A stretch of 64,000 nucleotides of DNA, from the NCBI RefSeq assembly GCF_900114535.1, contig NZ_FOTK01000012.1:62001-126000 (forward strand). Reading direction: 5' to 3'. The position numbers were made by a program, and so were the translations under genes. Every line of letters begins with the position of its first letter. Positions within the stretch are counted from its first letter, which is position 1. The notes under the pieces were generated by a model that saw nothing but the letters and a program-made list of their open reading frames with translations, searched no databases and was not told the origin of the DNA. This DNA comes from Methylobacterium pseudosasicola. Lineage in GTDB: Bacteria > Pseudomonadota > Alphaproteobacteria > Rhizobiales > Beijerinckiaceae. Shown here piece after piece: positions 8,804 through 16,992 of the stretch.

Positions 8804-9877
8804 TCACGCGGCGAGCGCGTCGCCTCCGAGCATGACCGGCGCGAATACGCGCAGCAGATCGGGGTCGAGATGGCCGGACCCGTCGACCATGATCGCCAGG
8901 GCTTCGGCGGGGCTCGCGGGCTTCCGGTAGGCGCGGCGCTCGGTCAGGGCCGAGAACACGTCGCAGATCGCCACGATCCGGACCAGATCGGAGATCGCTC
9001 GCCCCCGGAGCCGGTCCGGATAGCCGGTGCCGTCGAGGCGCTCGTGGTGGTGCAGGACGACGTCGATGACCTCGTCCTCGAAGCTGCCCTGTGCCCGCAG
9101 CAGCTCGGCGCCGATCACCGGATGGCGCTGCATCAGGCGCAGCTCTTCCGGATCGAGACGGCCGGGCTTGTTCAGGATCTCGCTCGGGATGCGCGATTTG
9201 CCGATATCGTGGAGGAGGGCGGAGCGCACCAGCCGTGCGAGGTCGATCCGGCTCAGCCCGATCTGCGCGCCGAAGCTCGCGGCATGGCCGGCCACGCCCA
9301 GCGTGTGCTGGTAGACGCCGATATCGTGGCGCCAGACCTCGGCCAGCCAGTCCGTGATGCCGGCTTCCGAGATGGCGGCGAGCACCAGCTCGGTCCCCCG
9401 CTCGACATCGGCGCGCTGCAGCCCCGCGCCCAGCGCCGCGCTGTCGAACAGCTCCGAGACGATCGCGGTGGCGTCCGTTACGCGCCCGACAAGTTTCTGC
9501 CGGCGCGTCTCCACCGAGCGCGTCACCGCCTCGATCATCGCGAAAACGTTCGCCAGCACCAACTGGCGCGGCGCCGCCGCGGGCAGCTGGCGTATATGAG
9601 GGGAGGGCTTGGCGGGTTCCCCGCGGACCAGGACGAGGCGCGGCACCGGCCGCCCGCGATGGGTCAGGGCCGGCTCCAGCGCCGCGGCCTGTGCCGGCGG
9701 CAGATCCAAGATGATCAGATGCGGACGCCCCGGCGGGACCGGCCTCCCGGCAGAGACCGCTCGGCAGTCCATCACCAAGGCGATGGCGCGTTCCAGGGCG
9801 GCGCGTTCGGACGGGCGATCCGAGATCAGCAGGACGAACGGGCCGTCAGCGGTCCGCGAAGATATGCCGAGGGCCAA
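8804..9877 (-). CDS. HD-GYP domain protein, probable cyclic-di-GMP phosphodiesterase
   Basis: A 357-residue protein. Residues 180-350 form an HD-GYP domain with LLHDIGKSRIP (222-231), RHPVIGAELL and HHHERLDGTGYPDRL (276-290). Both the HD pair and the GYP motif are intact, so c-di-GMP hydrolysis is likely. Residues 12-90 resemble a decayed receiver domain (FVLLISDRPSERAAL ... LIILDLPPA), although the acidic pocket and lysine of a true receiver are not clear. That fits a signalling output without ordinary phosphorylation. It is transcribed toward the CAP gene; nothing nearby shows its regulator. Confidence 0.88.
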   Translation of the reverse strand: MALGISSRTADGPFVLLISDRPSERAALERAIALVMDCRAVSAGRPVPPGRPHLIILDLPPAQAAALEPALTHRGRPVPRLVLVRGEPAKPSPHIRQLPAAAPRQLVLANVFAMIEAVTRSVETRRQKLVGRVTDATAIVSELFDSAALGAGLQRADVERGTELVLAAISEAGITDWLAEVWRHDIGVYQHTLGVAGHAASFGAQIGLSRIDLARLVRSALLHDIGKSRIPSEILNKPGRLDPEELRLMQRHPVIGAELLRAQGSFEDEVIDVVLHHHERLDGTGYPDRLRGRAISDLVRIVAICDVFSALTERRAYRKPASPAEALAIMVDGSGHLDPDLLRVFAPVMLGGDALAA

Positions 9878-9991
9878 CGCGGTTGCTCCCTCGCCCGCAT
9901 GGTCAACGATCCGTTGACGCTAGCGGAAACCATTGAGCAAAGTGTTAACCCTACGCAGTCTGCCCGCGTATAGATGCGGGAAAAGCAGTGT

Positions 9992-10144
9992 TCAGGCGAG
10001 GCTGACGGCGCCGTCCTGGCGGACCGGCTGGGCGGCGGTCTTGCCGGCATCGGAAGCCGGGCTCAGAAAATCGGCGAGCTTGACGGCCAGCAGGGCCTGG
10101 CAGGCCGCGAGGGCGACGAACACGACGAGGAAGCTGGCGATCAT
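9992..10144 (-). CDS. Small single-helix membrane protein, unknown
   Basis: A 50-residue protein starting MIASFLVVFVALAACQALLA with one long N-terminal hydrophobic helix and a polar tail ending QPVRQDGAVSLA. GGAGAG lies five bases upstream of the ATG at 10144, which decides this start over an upstream frame-open ATG at 10240. The helix contains a Cys at residue 15, so a lipoprotein is conceivable, but no clear lipobox exists. Family not recognised. It is isolated: about 850 bases upstream hold no convincing gene. Confidence 0.55.
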   Translation of the reverse strand: MIASFLVVFVALAACQALLAVKLADFLSPASDAGKTAAQPVRQDGAVSLA

Positions 10145-10994
10145 GGGTCTCTCCGGTGCCGCTCGGCTGGGCGCTTTATGTTGCGACGCAAGAAGTGCCA
10201 TGCCGCGCCGCAAACTGGTATGCCAGATGCCGAATGCCATTCATGCTTGGCATGCATGCCGATGTGTTGAATTGGTAAGAACCAACCTGAGATGCGGACG
10301 GGGCGTCAACTGAAGCGATGGCGATGAGATCAGAGCCCCGCTCGAGTTGCAGCCCTATATTGCACTGCAATCGGATCGCCTCCCGTTTTTCGCCTTGAGC
10401 CGGCATGCACGCGGTCGCTGTCGGCAAGTGGTTCTGCGGAAGGCTGCCAAGACGGGAGGTGCAGCCCATGGCATGCGGTAGGCTACCCGCGATCAGCTCA
10501 AGCCGATCAAGCACGCTTCATCGTTCGGTCGACGACCCTGAGAGTCTGTAAGGTTTCAATCCTTCGAGGATGGAGCGCGACAGGCCCATTCTCCCGCACG
10601 GGCTACGATGTTCACAGATCTGCGGACGAAGCGCGGGTTCCCCTCGCCCCGCTTGGGGGAAGCGGAGGCGCAGCCGAAGCGGCGGTGATGGGGGGCTCAG
10701 AACGGGGCGCGCGTCCTGAGCCGCCCCCACACCCTCGGCTGCCGCCTCACTCCGGCGACGACAAGGTCGCCGGAGCCCTCTCCCCGCAAGCGGGGCGAGG
10801 GGATCCCCGCACCAACGCCTGAGGCGAGCGCAGGCCACGGTGGAAAAGGGCCGAACGCGATCTGTGAAACAGCTAGCCCGTGCGGGAGAGGGGACCCACG
10901 CTTCATCACGGCTATGCAAGCCCGCATCTCGATCGAAAGACTTACAGCCTGTCAGCGTGAGGTTGAGAAGGGAAAAGACCCGTCAAACGGGCGC
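10145..10994. other. Gene-free stretch of about 850 bases
   Basis: Open frames here are low-complexity shadows without a ribosome site or recognisable domain. Structures seen are a perfect 12-base palindrome GGCATGCATGCC (10249-10260) within an ATGCC-rich segment, and the nested inverted repeat at 10587-10891. The segment between about 10260 and 10580 shows no clear structure. An untranslated leader or small RNA is possible but unsupported. Confidence 0.5.
10587..10891. repeat. Nested inverted repeat element, about 305 bp
   Basis: The outer imperfect arms share TCTCCCGCACGGGCTA and TTCACAGATC on the left (10589-10620), with their complement on the right (10859-10889). Inside lies a perfect 16-base pair, CCCCTCGCCCCGCTTG (10640-10655) against its complement (10787-10802). 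No transposase frame is convincing between the arms. The symmetry at two levels suggests an interspersed non-coding repeat or a MITE-like unit rather than a gene. Confidence 0.6.
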
Positions 10995-11687
10995 TCAGTC
11001 GAGATAATCGCCGTAAGTGTCCACGTGCTGGGCTAGGCCGAGGCCGTGTTCCCGCACCAGCCGCTCTGCCGTCTCGGCGTCCCGGGCTTCCAGGGCTGCG
11101 ATGATCGCGACGTGCTCGCGGATCGAGCGCTCGGCCCGATCGCCCTGGCGGAGCGCCGTGCTGCGGATGCCGCGCACATGCATCAGCAGGTTGCTGGTCA
11201 GCTCGGCGATCGGCTCGCAATGGCCAAGCGCGATGATCCGCTGGTGGAAGCGGATATTGGCGTCCGAATACTCGTCGATATGCTCGGCCGGCTGGCCCTC
11301 ATAGAATTCCGGAAATGATTCGCGCAGGGACCGAAGCTGTGCGTCGGTAGCGCGGGTGCAGGCGAGCCGGGCCGCCATGCTCTCCAGGGCAGTCCAGGCG
11401 TGGATCATGCCGACGATCTCGCGCTTGTTCTTCTTGATGACGAAGACGCCGCGCCGCGCTTCGGACCGAACGAACCCTTCCTGCTCCAGGACGGTCAGCG
11501 CCTCGCGCACCGGCGTACGGCTGACGCCGAGATCCTGCGACAGTTTTCGCTCGTCGAGCCGCACCTCATCGGGCCGCCCGTAGATGTCCATGTTGGTGAT
11601 AGCAGTCTTGAGCGCTTCATAAGCCAGGGTCCGTAGACTGGAACTGGCGACGATCGGTTTAACGCTCAACGGTTCAGAGTTCGACAT
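10995..11687 (-). CDS. GntR-family transcriptional regulator, FCD (FadR) subfamily
   Basis: A 230-residue regulator. Residues 15-80 are a winged helix with LAYEALKTAITNM, LDERKLSQDLGVSRTPVREAL and the wing-like RRGVFVIKK. Residues 90-215 are the helical FCD effector domain with ALESMAARLAC, NIRFHQRIIALGH and REHVAIIAALEARDAETAERLVREH, including the histidines that bind metal or acid ligands in this family. The start at 11687 has GACGAGG upstream; the frame extends to 11921 without a better start. Being divergent from the oxalate/formate antiporter, it probably controls the oxalate genes in response to an organic acid or acyl-CoA. That is inference from position. Confidence 0.87.
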   Translation of the reverse strand: MSNSEPLSVKPIVASSSLRTLAYEALKTAITNMDIYGRPDEVRLDERKLSQDLGVSRTPVREALTVLEQEGFVRSEARRGVFVIKKNKREIVGMIHAWTALESMAARLACTRATDAQLRSLRESFPEFYEGQPAEHIDEYSDANIRFHQRIIALGHCEPIAELTSNLLMHVRGIRSTALRQGDRAERSIREHVAIIAALEARDAETAERLVREHGLGLAQHVDTYGDYLD

Positions 11688-11720
11688 GCCTCGTCCAGTC
11701 GGCCCATGCCCATAATTTCT

Positions 11721-11742
11721 CGCACGTGTTCTGCGACGTGCG
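11721..11742. promoter_or_regulatory. Inverted repeat ahead of the GntR regulator, candidate operator
   Basis: Perfect 7-base arms CGCACGT (11721-11727) and ACGTGCG (11736-11742) are separated by eight bases, 34 bases upstream of the regulator start. The position fits autoregulation. It does not share an obvious consensus with the repeat at 11974-11994. Confidence 0.4.
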
Positions 11743-11973
11743 CTCTTTAAACGAACTAGCCCAAACCTTTGGCAGATCCTAGCCGATTGCGAGCCGACTC
11801 CACAGACCGGTCGTGGACAGGGCGACCCAGCGGAACGTCGGACGGCGGCACAAACTGGAACGGTAATGCCGAATTGGGCATCCACGTCTGAGACGCTTCG
11901 GTAATCCCGCGACCAATTCATGTATTTTTATGCAGGATCGATTGACAGATCCGCCCGATCTCAGCACCATTCT

Positions 11974-11994
11974 TCTGGCATACCGTAGACCAGA
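11974..11994. promoter_or_regulatory. Near-perfect 21-base palindrome, candidate operator for the oxalate genes
   Basis: TCTGG..TAC-C-GTA..CCAGA is symmetrical at 8 of 10 paired positions. FCD-type GntR proteins bind short palindromes of this kind, often with TGG/CCA half-sites. It lies 180 bases upstream of the antiporter start, so it may regulate either divergent gene. Confidence 0.42.
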
Positions 11995-12173
11995 ACGGCG
12001 CGGGTGAGAGCTTTCGGCGGTGGAAGGCGGCGCCGCCGAGACTTCATTTGTCCGGCAGACAAGAATTTTTCAAAGCACGCCCCACGGTTTGTACTGCCAC
12101 GGGCGGCTCAGCCGGGCCATAAACACAGCCGGCGAACGAGAGAAAATAATAAATCCAATCTGGAGGGAAGCGT

Positions 12174-13451
12174 ATGTCCGAGATCCGCAAACCGGTCGGG
12201 CGGGGCCGATGGCTCCAGCTGGCATTCGGCGTCGTCTGTATGTGCATGATCGCCAACATGCAGTACGGCTGGACGTTCTTCGTGAACCCCATGCAGGAGC
12301 GTCACGGCTGGGATCGCGCGGCGATCCAGATCGCCTTCACGCTGTTCGTCGTCACCGAAACCTGGCTGGTGCCGATCGAGGGCTATTTCGTCGATAAGTA
12401 CGGCCCGCGGATCGTCACCCTGTTCGGCGGCCTGCTCTGCGGCATCGCCTGGGTCATGAACTCCTATGCGGAAACCCTCACGATGCTGTACGTGGCGGCC
12501 GCGATTGGGGGCACCGGTGCGGGCGCGGTCTACGGCACCTGTGTGGGCAACTCCCTCAAGTGGTTCCCGGACCGCCGCGGTCTCGCCGCCGGCATCACCG
12601 CGATGGGCTTCGGTGCCGGCTCGGCGCTGACCGTCGTGCCGATCCAGGCGATGATCAAGTCGCAGGGCTACGAAGCCGCGTTCTTCTACTTCGGCATCGG
12701 CCAGGGCCTGATCGTGATGCTGATCGCCCTGTTCCTGCGGGCGCCGGCCAAGGGCCAAGTCCCGGATGTCGCCCGGGTCAGCCAGTCCAAGCGCGACTTC
12801 AAGCCGGGCGAGATGGTGCGCACCCCGATCTTCTGGGTGATGTACGCGATGTTCGTCATGATGGCCGCCGGCGGCCTGATGGCGACTGCGCAGCTCGGCC
12901 CGATTGCCAAGGACTTCAAGATCGCCGACGTGCCGGTCTCGCTGCTCGGGATCACGCTGCCAGCACTCACCTTCGCGGCGACCCTGGACCGGGTGCTCAA
13001 CGGCGTGACGCGGCCGTTCTTCGGCTGGGTCTCGGACCATATCGGCCGCGAGAACACGATGTTCATCTCCTTCGCGATCGAAGGCCTGGGCATCTACGCG
13101 CTGAGCCAGTTCGGCGAGAACCCGATCGCCTTCGTGCTGCTCACCGGTCTCGTGTTCTTCGCCTGGGGTGAGATCTACTCGCTGTTCCCGGCGACCTGTG
13201 GCGACACGTTCGGCTCCAAATACGCCGCGACCAATGCTGGCCTGCTCTACACGGCCAAGGGCACGGCGGCGCTGATCGTGCCCTATACCAGCGTGCTCAC
13301 GACCATGACCGGCAGCTGGCACACGGTGTTCCTGGTGGCGGCCGGGCTCAACATCCTGGCGGCGTTCCTGGCCCTGTTCGTGCTCAAGCCGATGCGGGCG
13401 GCCTACACCAAGGCGCCGCAGGCGAACCTCGCACCGGTGCTGGCCCAGTAA
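12174..13451 (+). CDS. oxlT: MFS oxalate/formate antiporter family transporter
   Basis: A 425-residue, twelve-helix major facilitator protein. It looks like the oxalate:formate antiporter family: GVVCMCMIANMQYGWTFFV in helix 1, FTLFVVTETWLVPIEGYFVD in helix 2, and GGTGAGAVYGTCVGNSLKWF near helix 4-5, followed by the PDRRGLAAGITAMGFGAG loop. OxlT exchanges oxalate for formate across the inner membrane. The presence of formyl-CoA transferase in the same locus supports that substrate. A good ribosome site (GGAGGGAAG) precedes the ATG. It is divergent from the GntR gene and is followed by a strong hairpin. Related transporters accept other dicarboxylates, so exact substrate is not proven. Confidence 0.82.
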   Translation: MSEIRKPVGRGRWLQLAFGVVCMCMIANMQYGWTFFVNPMQERHGWDRAAIQIAFTLFVVTETWLVPIEGYFVDKYGPRIVTLFGGLLCGIAWVMNSYAETLTMLYVAAAIGGTGAGAVYGTCVGNSLKWFPDRRGLAAGITAMGFGAGSALTVVPIQAMIKSQGYEAAFFYFGIGQGLIVMLIALFLRAPAKGQVPDVARVSQSKRDFKPGEMVRTPIFWVMYAMFVMMAAGGLMATAQLGPIAKDFKIADVPVSLLGITLPALTFAATLDRVLNGVTRPFFGWVSDHIGRENTMFISFAIEGLGIYALSQFGENPIAFVLLTGLVFFAWGEIYSLFPATCGDTFGSKYAATNAGLLYTAKGTAALIVPYTSVLTTMTGSWHTVFLVAAGLNILAAFLALFVLKPMRAAYTKAPQANLAPVLAQ

Positions 13452-13472
13452 GGCAGCCGACCAAACGACAGG

Positions 13473-13504
13473 AGGCCCGGCGCCGGCTTTACGGCGCCGG
13501 GCCT
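13473..13504 (+). terminator. Hairpin terminator after the oxalate/formate antiporter
   Basis: A 13-base arm AGGCCCGGCGCCG (13473-13485) pairs perfectly with 13492-13504 around GCTTTA. The tail is short in T (TCGCG), so it may terminate weakly or stabilise the mRNA 3' end. It lies between the antiporter and the aldolase gene. Confidence 0.65.
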
Positions 13505-13543
13505 TCGCGCGTACCCGGTACCGGGGTCATCCGAGGATCGGGC

Positions 13544-14200
13544 ATGGATAGGGACGAGCGGATCGCACGCGAGAGCGTGGTGACGGCGGCGCGGGACCTC
13601 GACGCGCAAGGGTTGAACCGCGGCACCTCTGGCAACGTCTCGGTGCGGTTCCGCGATCGCATCCTGATCACGCCCTCGGGGCTGCCCACCGCGCGCATGG
13701 GCCCGGACGACATCGTGCCGCTGGCCTTCGACGGGACGCACCCGGCGGGGCTCAAGCCGTCATCGGAGTGGCGTTTCCATCGGGACATCCTGGCGGCGCG
13801 GCCGGAGATCGGCGCCGTCGTCCACGCCCACCCGATCCACTGCACCGCCTTCGCCCTCTGCGGGCGGGAAATCCCGGCGGTGCATTACATGATCGCGGCT
13901 TTCGGCGGACCGAACGTACGCTGCGCGCCCTACGCGCCCTACGGCACGGCGGAGCTCTCGGAGCTGGCCCTGGCGGCGCTCAAGGACCGGAACGTCTGCC
14001 TGCTCGCCAACCACGGCATGATCGCCGCCGGCGCGACGATCGAGAAGGCCCTGTGGCTGGCGGTCGAGCTGGAGACGCTATGCTGGCAATACGCCGTGGC
14101 GCTTCAGGTCGGCGCCCCGAACATCCTGTCCGACCACGAGATCAACAGCACCGTCGAGCGCTTCCGCGGCTACGGGCTGAACGCGGTCGACAAAGGCTGA
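13544..14200 (+). CDS. Class II aldolase/adducin family protein
   Basis: A 218-residue zinc aldolase-fold enzyme of the fuculose-phosphate aldolase type. The GTSGNVSVR phosphate loop (27-35), ITPSG, catalytic Glu75 in SSEWRFH, zinc ligands His94 and His96 in HAHPIH, and His157 in ANHGMIA are all present. The enzyme is therefore probably active on a small phosphorylated sugar or hydroxy acid, by aldol cleavage or decarboxylation. The substrate cannot be read from sequence. It follows the antiporter on the same strand after a hairpin, and converges on the formyltransferase with 16 bases between. A link to oxalate metabolism is only positional. Confidence 0.83.
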   Translation: MDRDERIARESVVTAARDLDAQGLNRGTSGNVSVRFRDRILITPSGLPTARMGPDDIVPLAFDGTHPAGLKPSSEWRFHRDILAARPEIGAVVHAHPIHCTAFALCGREIPAVHYMIAAFGGPNVRCAPYAPYGTAELSELALAALKDRNVCLLANHGMIAAGATIEKALWLAVELETLCWQYAVALQVGAPNILSDHEINSTVERFRGYGLNAVDKG

Positions 14201-14216
14201 CGCGAGGGGCCTCGGC

Positions 14217-15149
14217 TCAGCGGCCCAAAACCTGCCCGAGCGCGATGCCGCCGGAGGCCGCGAACTCGGCGGCAGAAATCTTCTTGCCGTCCTCCGGCTT
14301 CACCTTGCGGATCTCGATCCGCCCGCCCTGCGCACAGACGCTGAATCCATCCTCGTCCACGGCGATCACCTCACCGGGCTTGCCCTTCACCTCGCCGAGG
14401 CGGCGGACCGGGTGCAGGCGCGCATCGAAGATCTGGAGCTTTTTGCCGTCGAGGGTCGTCCAGGCCCCGGGAGCCGGGTTGGCGGCGCGAATCAGGTTGT
14501 AGATCTGGTCGGCATGGCCGGACCAGCGGATCTCGGCCTCGGCGGCGCGGAACCAGCCCTCGTAGCTCGCCGCGTCCTCGTCCTGATCGACCTCGATATG
14601 CTCGCCGGCGACCACAAGGTCGGCCGCTTCCAGCATCGCGTCGACGCCCATCGGGAAGAGGTTGTTGAAGTAGATGTCGCCCAGCGTCGCGTCGCCACCG
14701 ATCTCGCAGGTCTTCTGCAGGATCACCGGCCCCTCATCGAGGCCGTCGGTAGGGCGGAAGATCGTGAGCCCAGTCTGCAGGTCGCCCTTGGCGATCGGCC
14801 AGTTGATCGAGGACGGGCCGCGATACCGCGGCAGCAGGCTCGGATGATACTGAATCGTGCCGTGCTTCGGGATGGTGACGAAGCTCTGCGGCGCGAATTG
14901 CAGCACGTAGGCCATGATGCCGATATCGGCGTCGAGGCCGCGTATCGCCGCCTCGGCCTCCGGGCTCTTCAGGCTCGGAAACTGGAAGACCGGCAGGCCC
15001 TTCTCCAGCGCCGCGGTCTTCAGGACGTCAGGCTTGGCCCCGGCCTTCTCCGGCGCGCAGAACACGCCGGCGACAGTATCCCCGCGCTTCAGGAACGCGT
15101 CCAGGACGGCCTTGCCGAAATCCTGCTGACCGATGACGGCGATGCGCAT
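14217..15149 (-). CDS. Formyltransferase related to the hydrolase domain of 10-formyl-THF dehydrogenase
   Basis: A 310-residue formyltransferase, often labelled methionyl-tRNA formyltransferase. Its sequence is closer to the N-terminal 10-formyl-THF hydrolase domain of eukaryotic FDH: MRIAVIGQQDFG, YHPSLLPRYRGPSSINW, DGLDEGP, NPAPGAWT and a late PEDGKKI. His102 and Asp138 match the catalytic His/Asp pair, 36 residues apart. The position two before the His, Asn in transferases and Ile in FDH, is Gln100 here. A C-terminal OB-like domain follows. It lies 118 bases downstream of frc on the same strand. Handling the formyl group of formyl-CoA, or releasing formate from formyl-THF, is plausible but inferred. 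Confidence 0.8.
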   Translation of the reverse strand: MRIAVIGQQDFGKAVLDAFLKRGDTVAGVFCAPEKAGAKPDVLKTAALEKGLPVFQFPSLKSPEAEAAIRGLDADIGIMAYVLQFAPQSFVTIPKHGTIQYHPSLLPRYRGPSSINWPIAKGDLQTGLTIFRPTDGLDEGPVILQKTCEIGGDATLGDIYFNNLFPMGVDAMLEAADLVVAGEHIEVDQDEDAASYEGWFRAAEAEIRWSGHADQIYNLIRAANPAPGAWTTLDGKKLQIFDARLHPVRRLGEVKGKPGEVIAVDEDGFSVCAQGGRIEIRKVKPEDGKKISAAEFAASGGIALGQVLGR

Positions 15150-15227
15150 GGGATATCCCTGGCGTCGTCCGGCCCCGAAACAGGGCCGGTTTCTGTTCGG
15201 ATAAGACGGTGGTGGCGTGCCGCTTGG

Positions 15228-15260
15228 CGGCGATCCCGGACGGATGGCCCGGGATCGCCG
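15228..15260 (-). terminator. Hairpin between frc and the formyltransferase gene
   Basis: CGGCGATCCCGG (15228-15239) pairs perfectly over 12 bases with 15249-15260 around a nine-base loop, just after the frc stop. There is no clear T-tract on the minus strand. It could be a partial terminator or an mRNA-stability element separating the two genes. Confidence 0.55.
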
Positions 15261-15267
15261 GCCGAAC

Positions 15268-16545
15268 TCACTCGGCGGCGATCTTCTGCACGCCGCCGAT
15301 GGCGCCGGACCCGGCGATCGCCTCGACCTCTTCGGCCGAGTATTTCAGCACGTCGCGCAGGATCTCGTCGTTGTGCTCGCCGAGCAGGGGCGAGCGCACC
15401 ACCTCGGTGGGGCTCGCCGACAGCTTGATCGGGTTGCCGACCGAGAGGTAGCGGCCGCGGGTCGGGTGATCGACCTCTACGATGGTGCCGGTTGCTCGCA
15501 GGGCCTCGTCCGCGGCGATCTCCTTCATGGACAGGATCGGGCCGCACGGGATGTCGTGCCCGTTGAGGATGTCCATGGCCTCGAACTTGGACATCTTCAT
15601 CGTCCAGGCTTCGATGCGCGTGAAGATCTCGTTGAGATGCGGCAGGCGCGCCTTCGGGGAGGCGTAGTTCGGGTCGGTCTTCCAGCCCGGCTCGCCGATG
15701 ATGTCACAGATCGGGTCCCAGACCGCGGCCTGCGTGATCACGTAGATGTAGGCGTTCGGATCCTGCTCCCAGCCCTTGCAGCGCAGGATCCGGCCCGGCT
15801 GGCCGCCGCCGGAATCGTTGCCGGCCCGCGGGGTGGCGTCGCCGAACGGGATGCCCTCGCCGAACTGGCTGTATTCCTTCAGCGGGCCGTGCTCCAGGCG
15901 CTGCTGGTCGCGCAGCTTCACCCGGCACAGGTTGAGCACGCCGTCCTGCATGGCGCAGTCGACCTTCTGGCCGAGCCCGCTCTGGGTGCGGTGGTAGAGC
16001 GCCGTGACGATGCCGAGCGCGAGGTGCAGGCCGGTGCCGGAATCACCGATCTGGGCGCCGGTCACCATCGGGATGCCGTCGCGGAACCCGGTGGTCGAGG
16101 CCGAGCCGCCGGCGCATTGCGCGACGTTCTCGTAGACCTTGCACTCCTCGTAGCGGCCCGGCCCAAAACCCTTCACTGAGGCGAGGATCATGCGCGGGTT
16201 CTTCGCGTGGATCTTCTCCCAGGTCAGGCCCATCCGGGCCAGCGCGCCGGGGGCGAAGTTCTCGACGAGGACATCGCATTCCTCGATCAGGCGCCAGAGC
16301 ACTTCTTTGCCCTTCGGGTTCTTCGAATCGAGCGTGAGCGAGCGCTTGTTGTGGTTCAGCATCGTGAAATACAGGCTGTCCACATCCGGCAGATCCTGCA
16401 GCTGCTGACGAGTGGCATCGCCGACCCCCGGCCGCTCGACCTTGATCACGTCGGCTCCGAACCAGGCCAGAAGCTGGGTACAGGTCGGGCCGGATTGAAC
16501 GTGGGTGAAGTCCAGGATGCGGACGCCTTCGAGGGCCTTGCTCAT
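15268..16545 (-). CDS. frc: Formyl-CoA:oxalate CoA-transferase
   Basis: A 425-residue class III CoA-transferase that moves CoA from formyl-CoA to oxalate, giving oxalyl-CoA for decarboxylation. Sequence is very like characterised Frc proteins: [45 protein letters not shown], the catalytic Asp168 in [15 protein letters not shown], and the glycine loop SGGGQP (245-250) that closes over the active site. Length is normal. Oxalyl-CoA decarboxylase (oxc), its usual partner, is not in this window, so the formyl-CoA cycle must be completed elsewhere. In Methylobacterium, oxalyl-CoA can also be reduced toward glyoxylate. GAGA lies upstream of the ATG. Confidence 0.94.
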   Translation of the reverse strand: MSKALEGVRILDFTHVQSGPTCTQLLAWFGADVIKVERPGVGDATRQQLQDLPDVDSLYFTMLNHNKRSLTLDSKNPKGKEVLWRLIEECDVLVENFAPGALARMGLTWEKIHAKNPRMILASVKGFGPGRYEECKVYENVAQCAGGSASTTGFRDGIPMVTGAQIGDSGTGLHLALGIVTALYHRTQSGLGQKVDCAMQDGVLNLCRVKLRDQQRLEHGPLKEYSQFGEGIPFGDATPRAGNDSGGGQPGRILRCKGWEQDPNAYIYVITQAAVWDPICDIIGEPGWKTDPNYASPKARLPHLNEIFTRIEAWTMKMSKFEAMDILNGHDIPCGPILSMKEIAADEALRATGTIVEVDHPTRGRYLSVGNPIKLSASPTEVVRSPLLGEHNDEILRDVLKYSAEEVEAIAGSGAIGGVQKIAAE

Positions 16546-16992
16546 GTTCGGTCTCGGATCTCGGGTCTAGTTTCGGGATGCGGCGGACGGTCTTTTGAAG
16601 TCGGTCTCACGCGTGAAGCGGTATCGCGGAGGCTGCGCAGCGACTCTGGAAACACGCGCCCAGTGTTCTCGGACGGACCATGCCGACACTCCCTCCCGAT
16701 GCGCGGCCCCGTCGAATCGCGGTTCCGTCACGCTGGCCCGGTCTGGCGGGCCTTCCTGTTTGTATACCACATGCCATCCGCACGAGGCGAGTAGAAAGAA
16801 ACACGCGCGAAGGTTGTGCTCAACACCTGAGCTTAGACCTAAGAGTTTTAAGACTCAAAGCGGACGCGCAAGTGCAGAGGGAGAACCGGGCCTAGCCCCC
16901 TTGGCATACGTCTCAAGGCGGTCCATCATTCCGCCAAAATCGATCGGCCGCGAAGCGGTCAATTGCGTAACAACGCTGAACGAGGAACGCCC
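16546..16992. promoter_or_regulatory. Gene-free region upstream of frc
   Basis: About 450 bases between frc (leftward) and an unknown gene (rightward). Two short symmetric sites could bind a regulator: TCACGCGTGA (16607-16616), about 60 bases before frc, and GTATAC within TTGTATACCACA (16760-16771). The latter resembles FCD-type GntR sites. Neither matches the palindromes in the other control region closely. No gene is convincing here. Confidence 0.4.

Larger units (their letters stand above)
11688..12173. promoter_or_regulatory. Divergent control region between the GntR gene and the oxalate/formate antiporter
   Basis: A 486-base non-coding spacer serving two divergent genes. Both inverted repeats listed separately lie here. 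GGAGGG lies seven bases before the antiporter ATG. The bases before it (around 12141-12160) are AT-rich. No single pair of -35/-10 boxes stands out enough to name. Confidence 0.55.

Noticed and set aside
10518-10919. A 133-codon minus-strand frame within the nested repeat
   Set aside because: Coincides with inverted repeats and has no domain or ribosome site.
14217-15149. Naming the formyltransferase fmt
   Set aside because: Sequence resembles the FDH hydrolase domain more than housekeeping Fmt, the Asn of the triad is Gln, and it lies in an oxalate locus rather than next to def.
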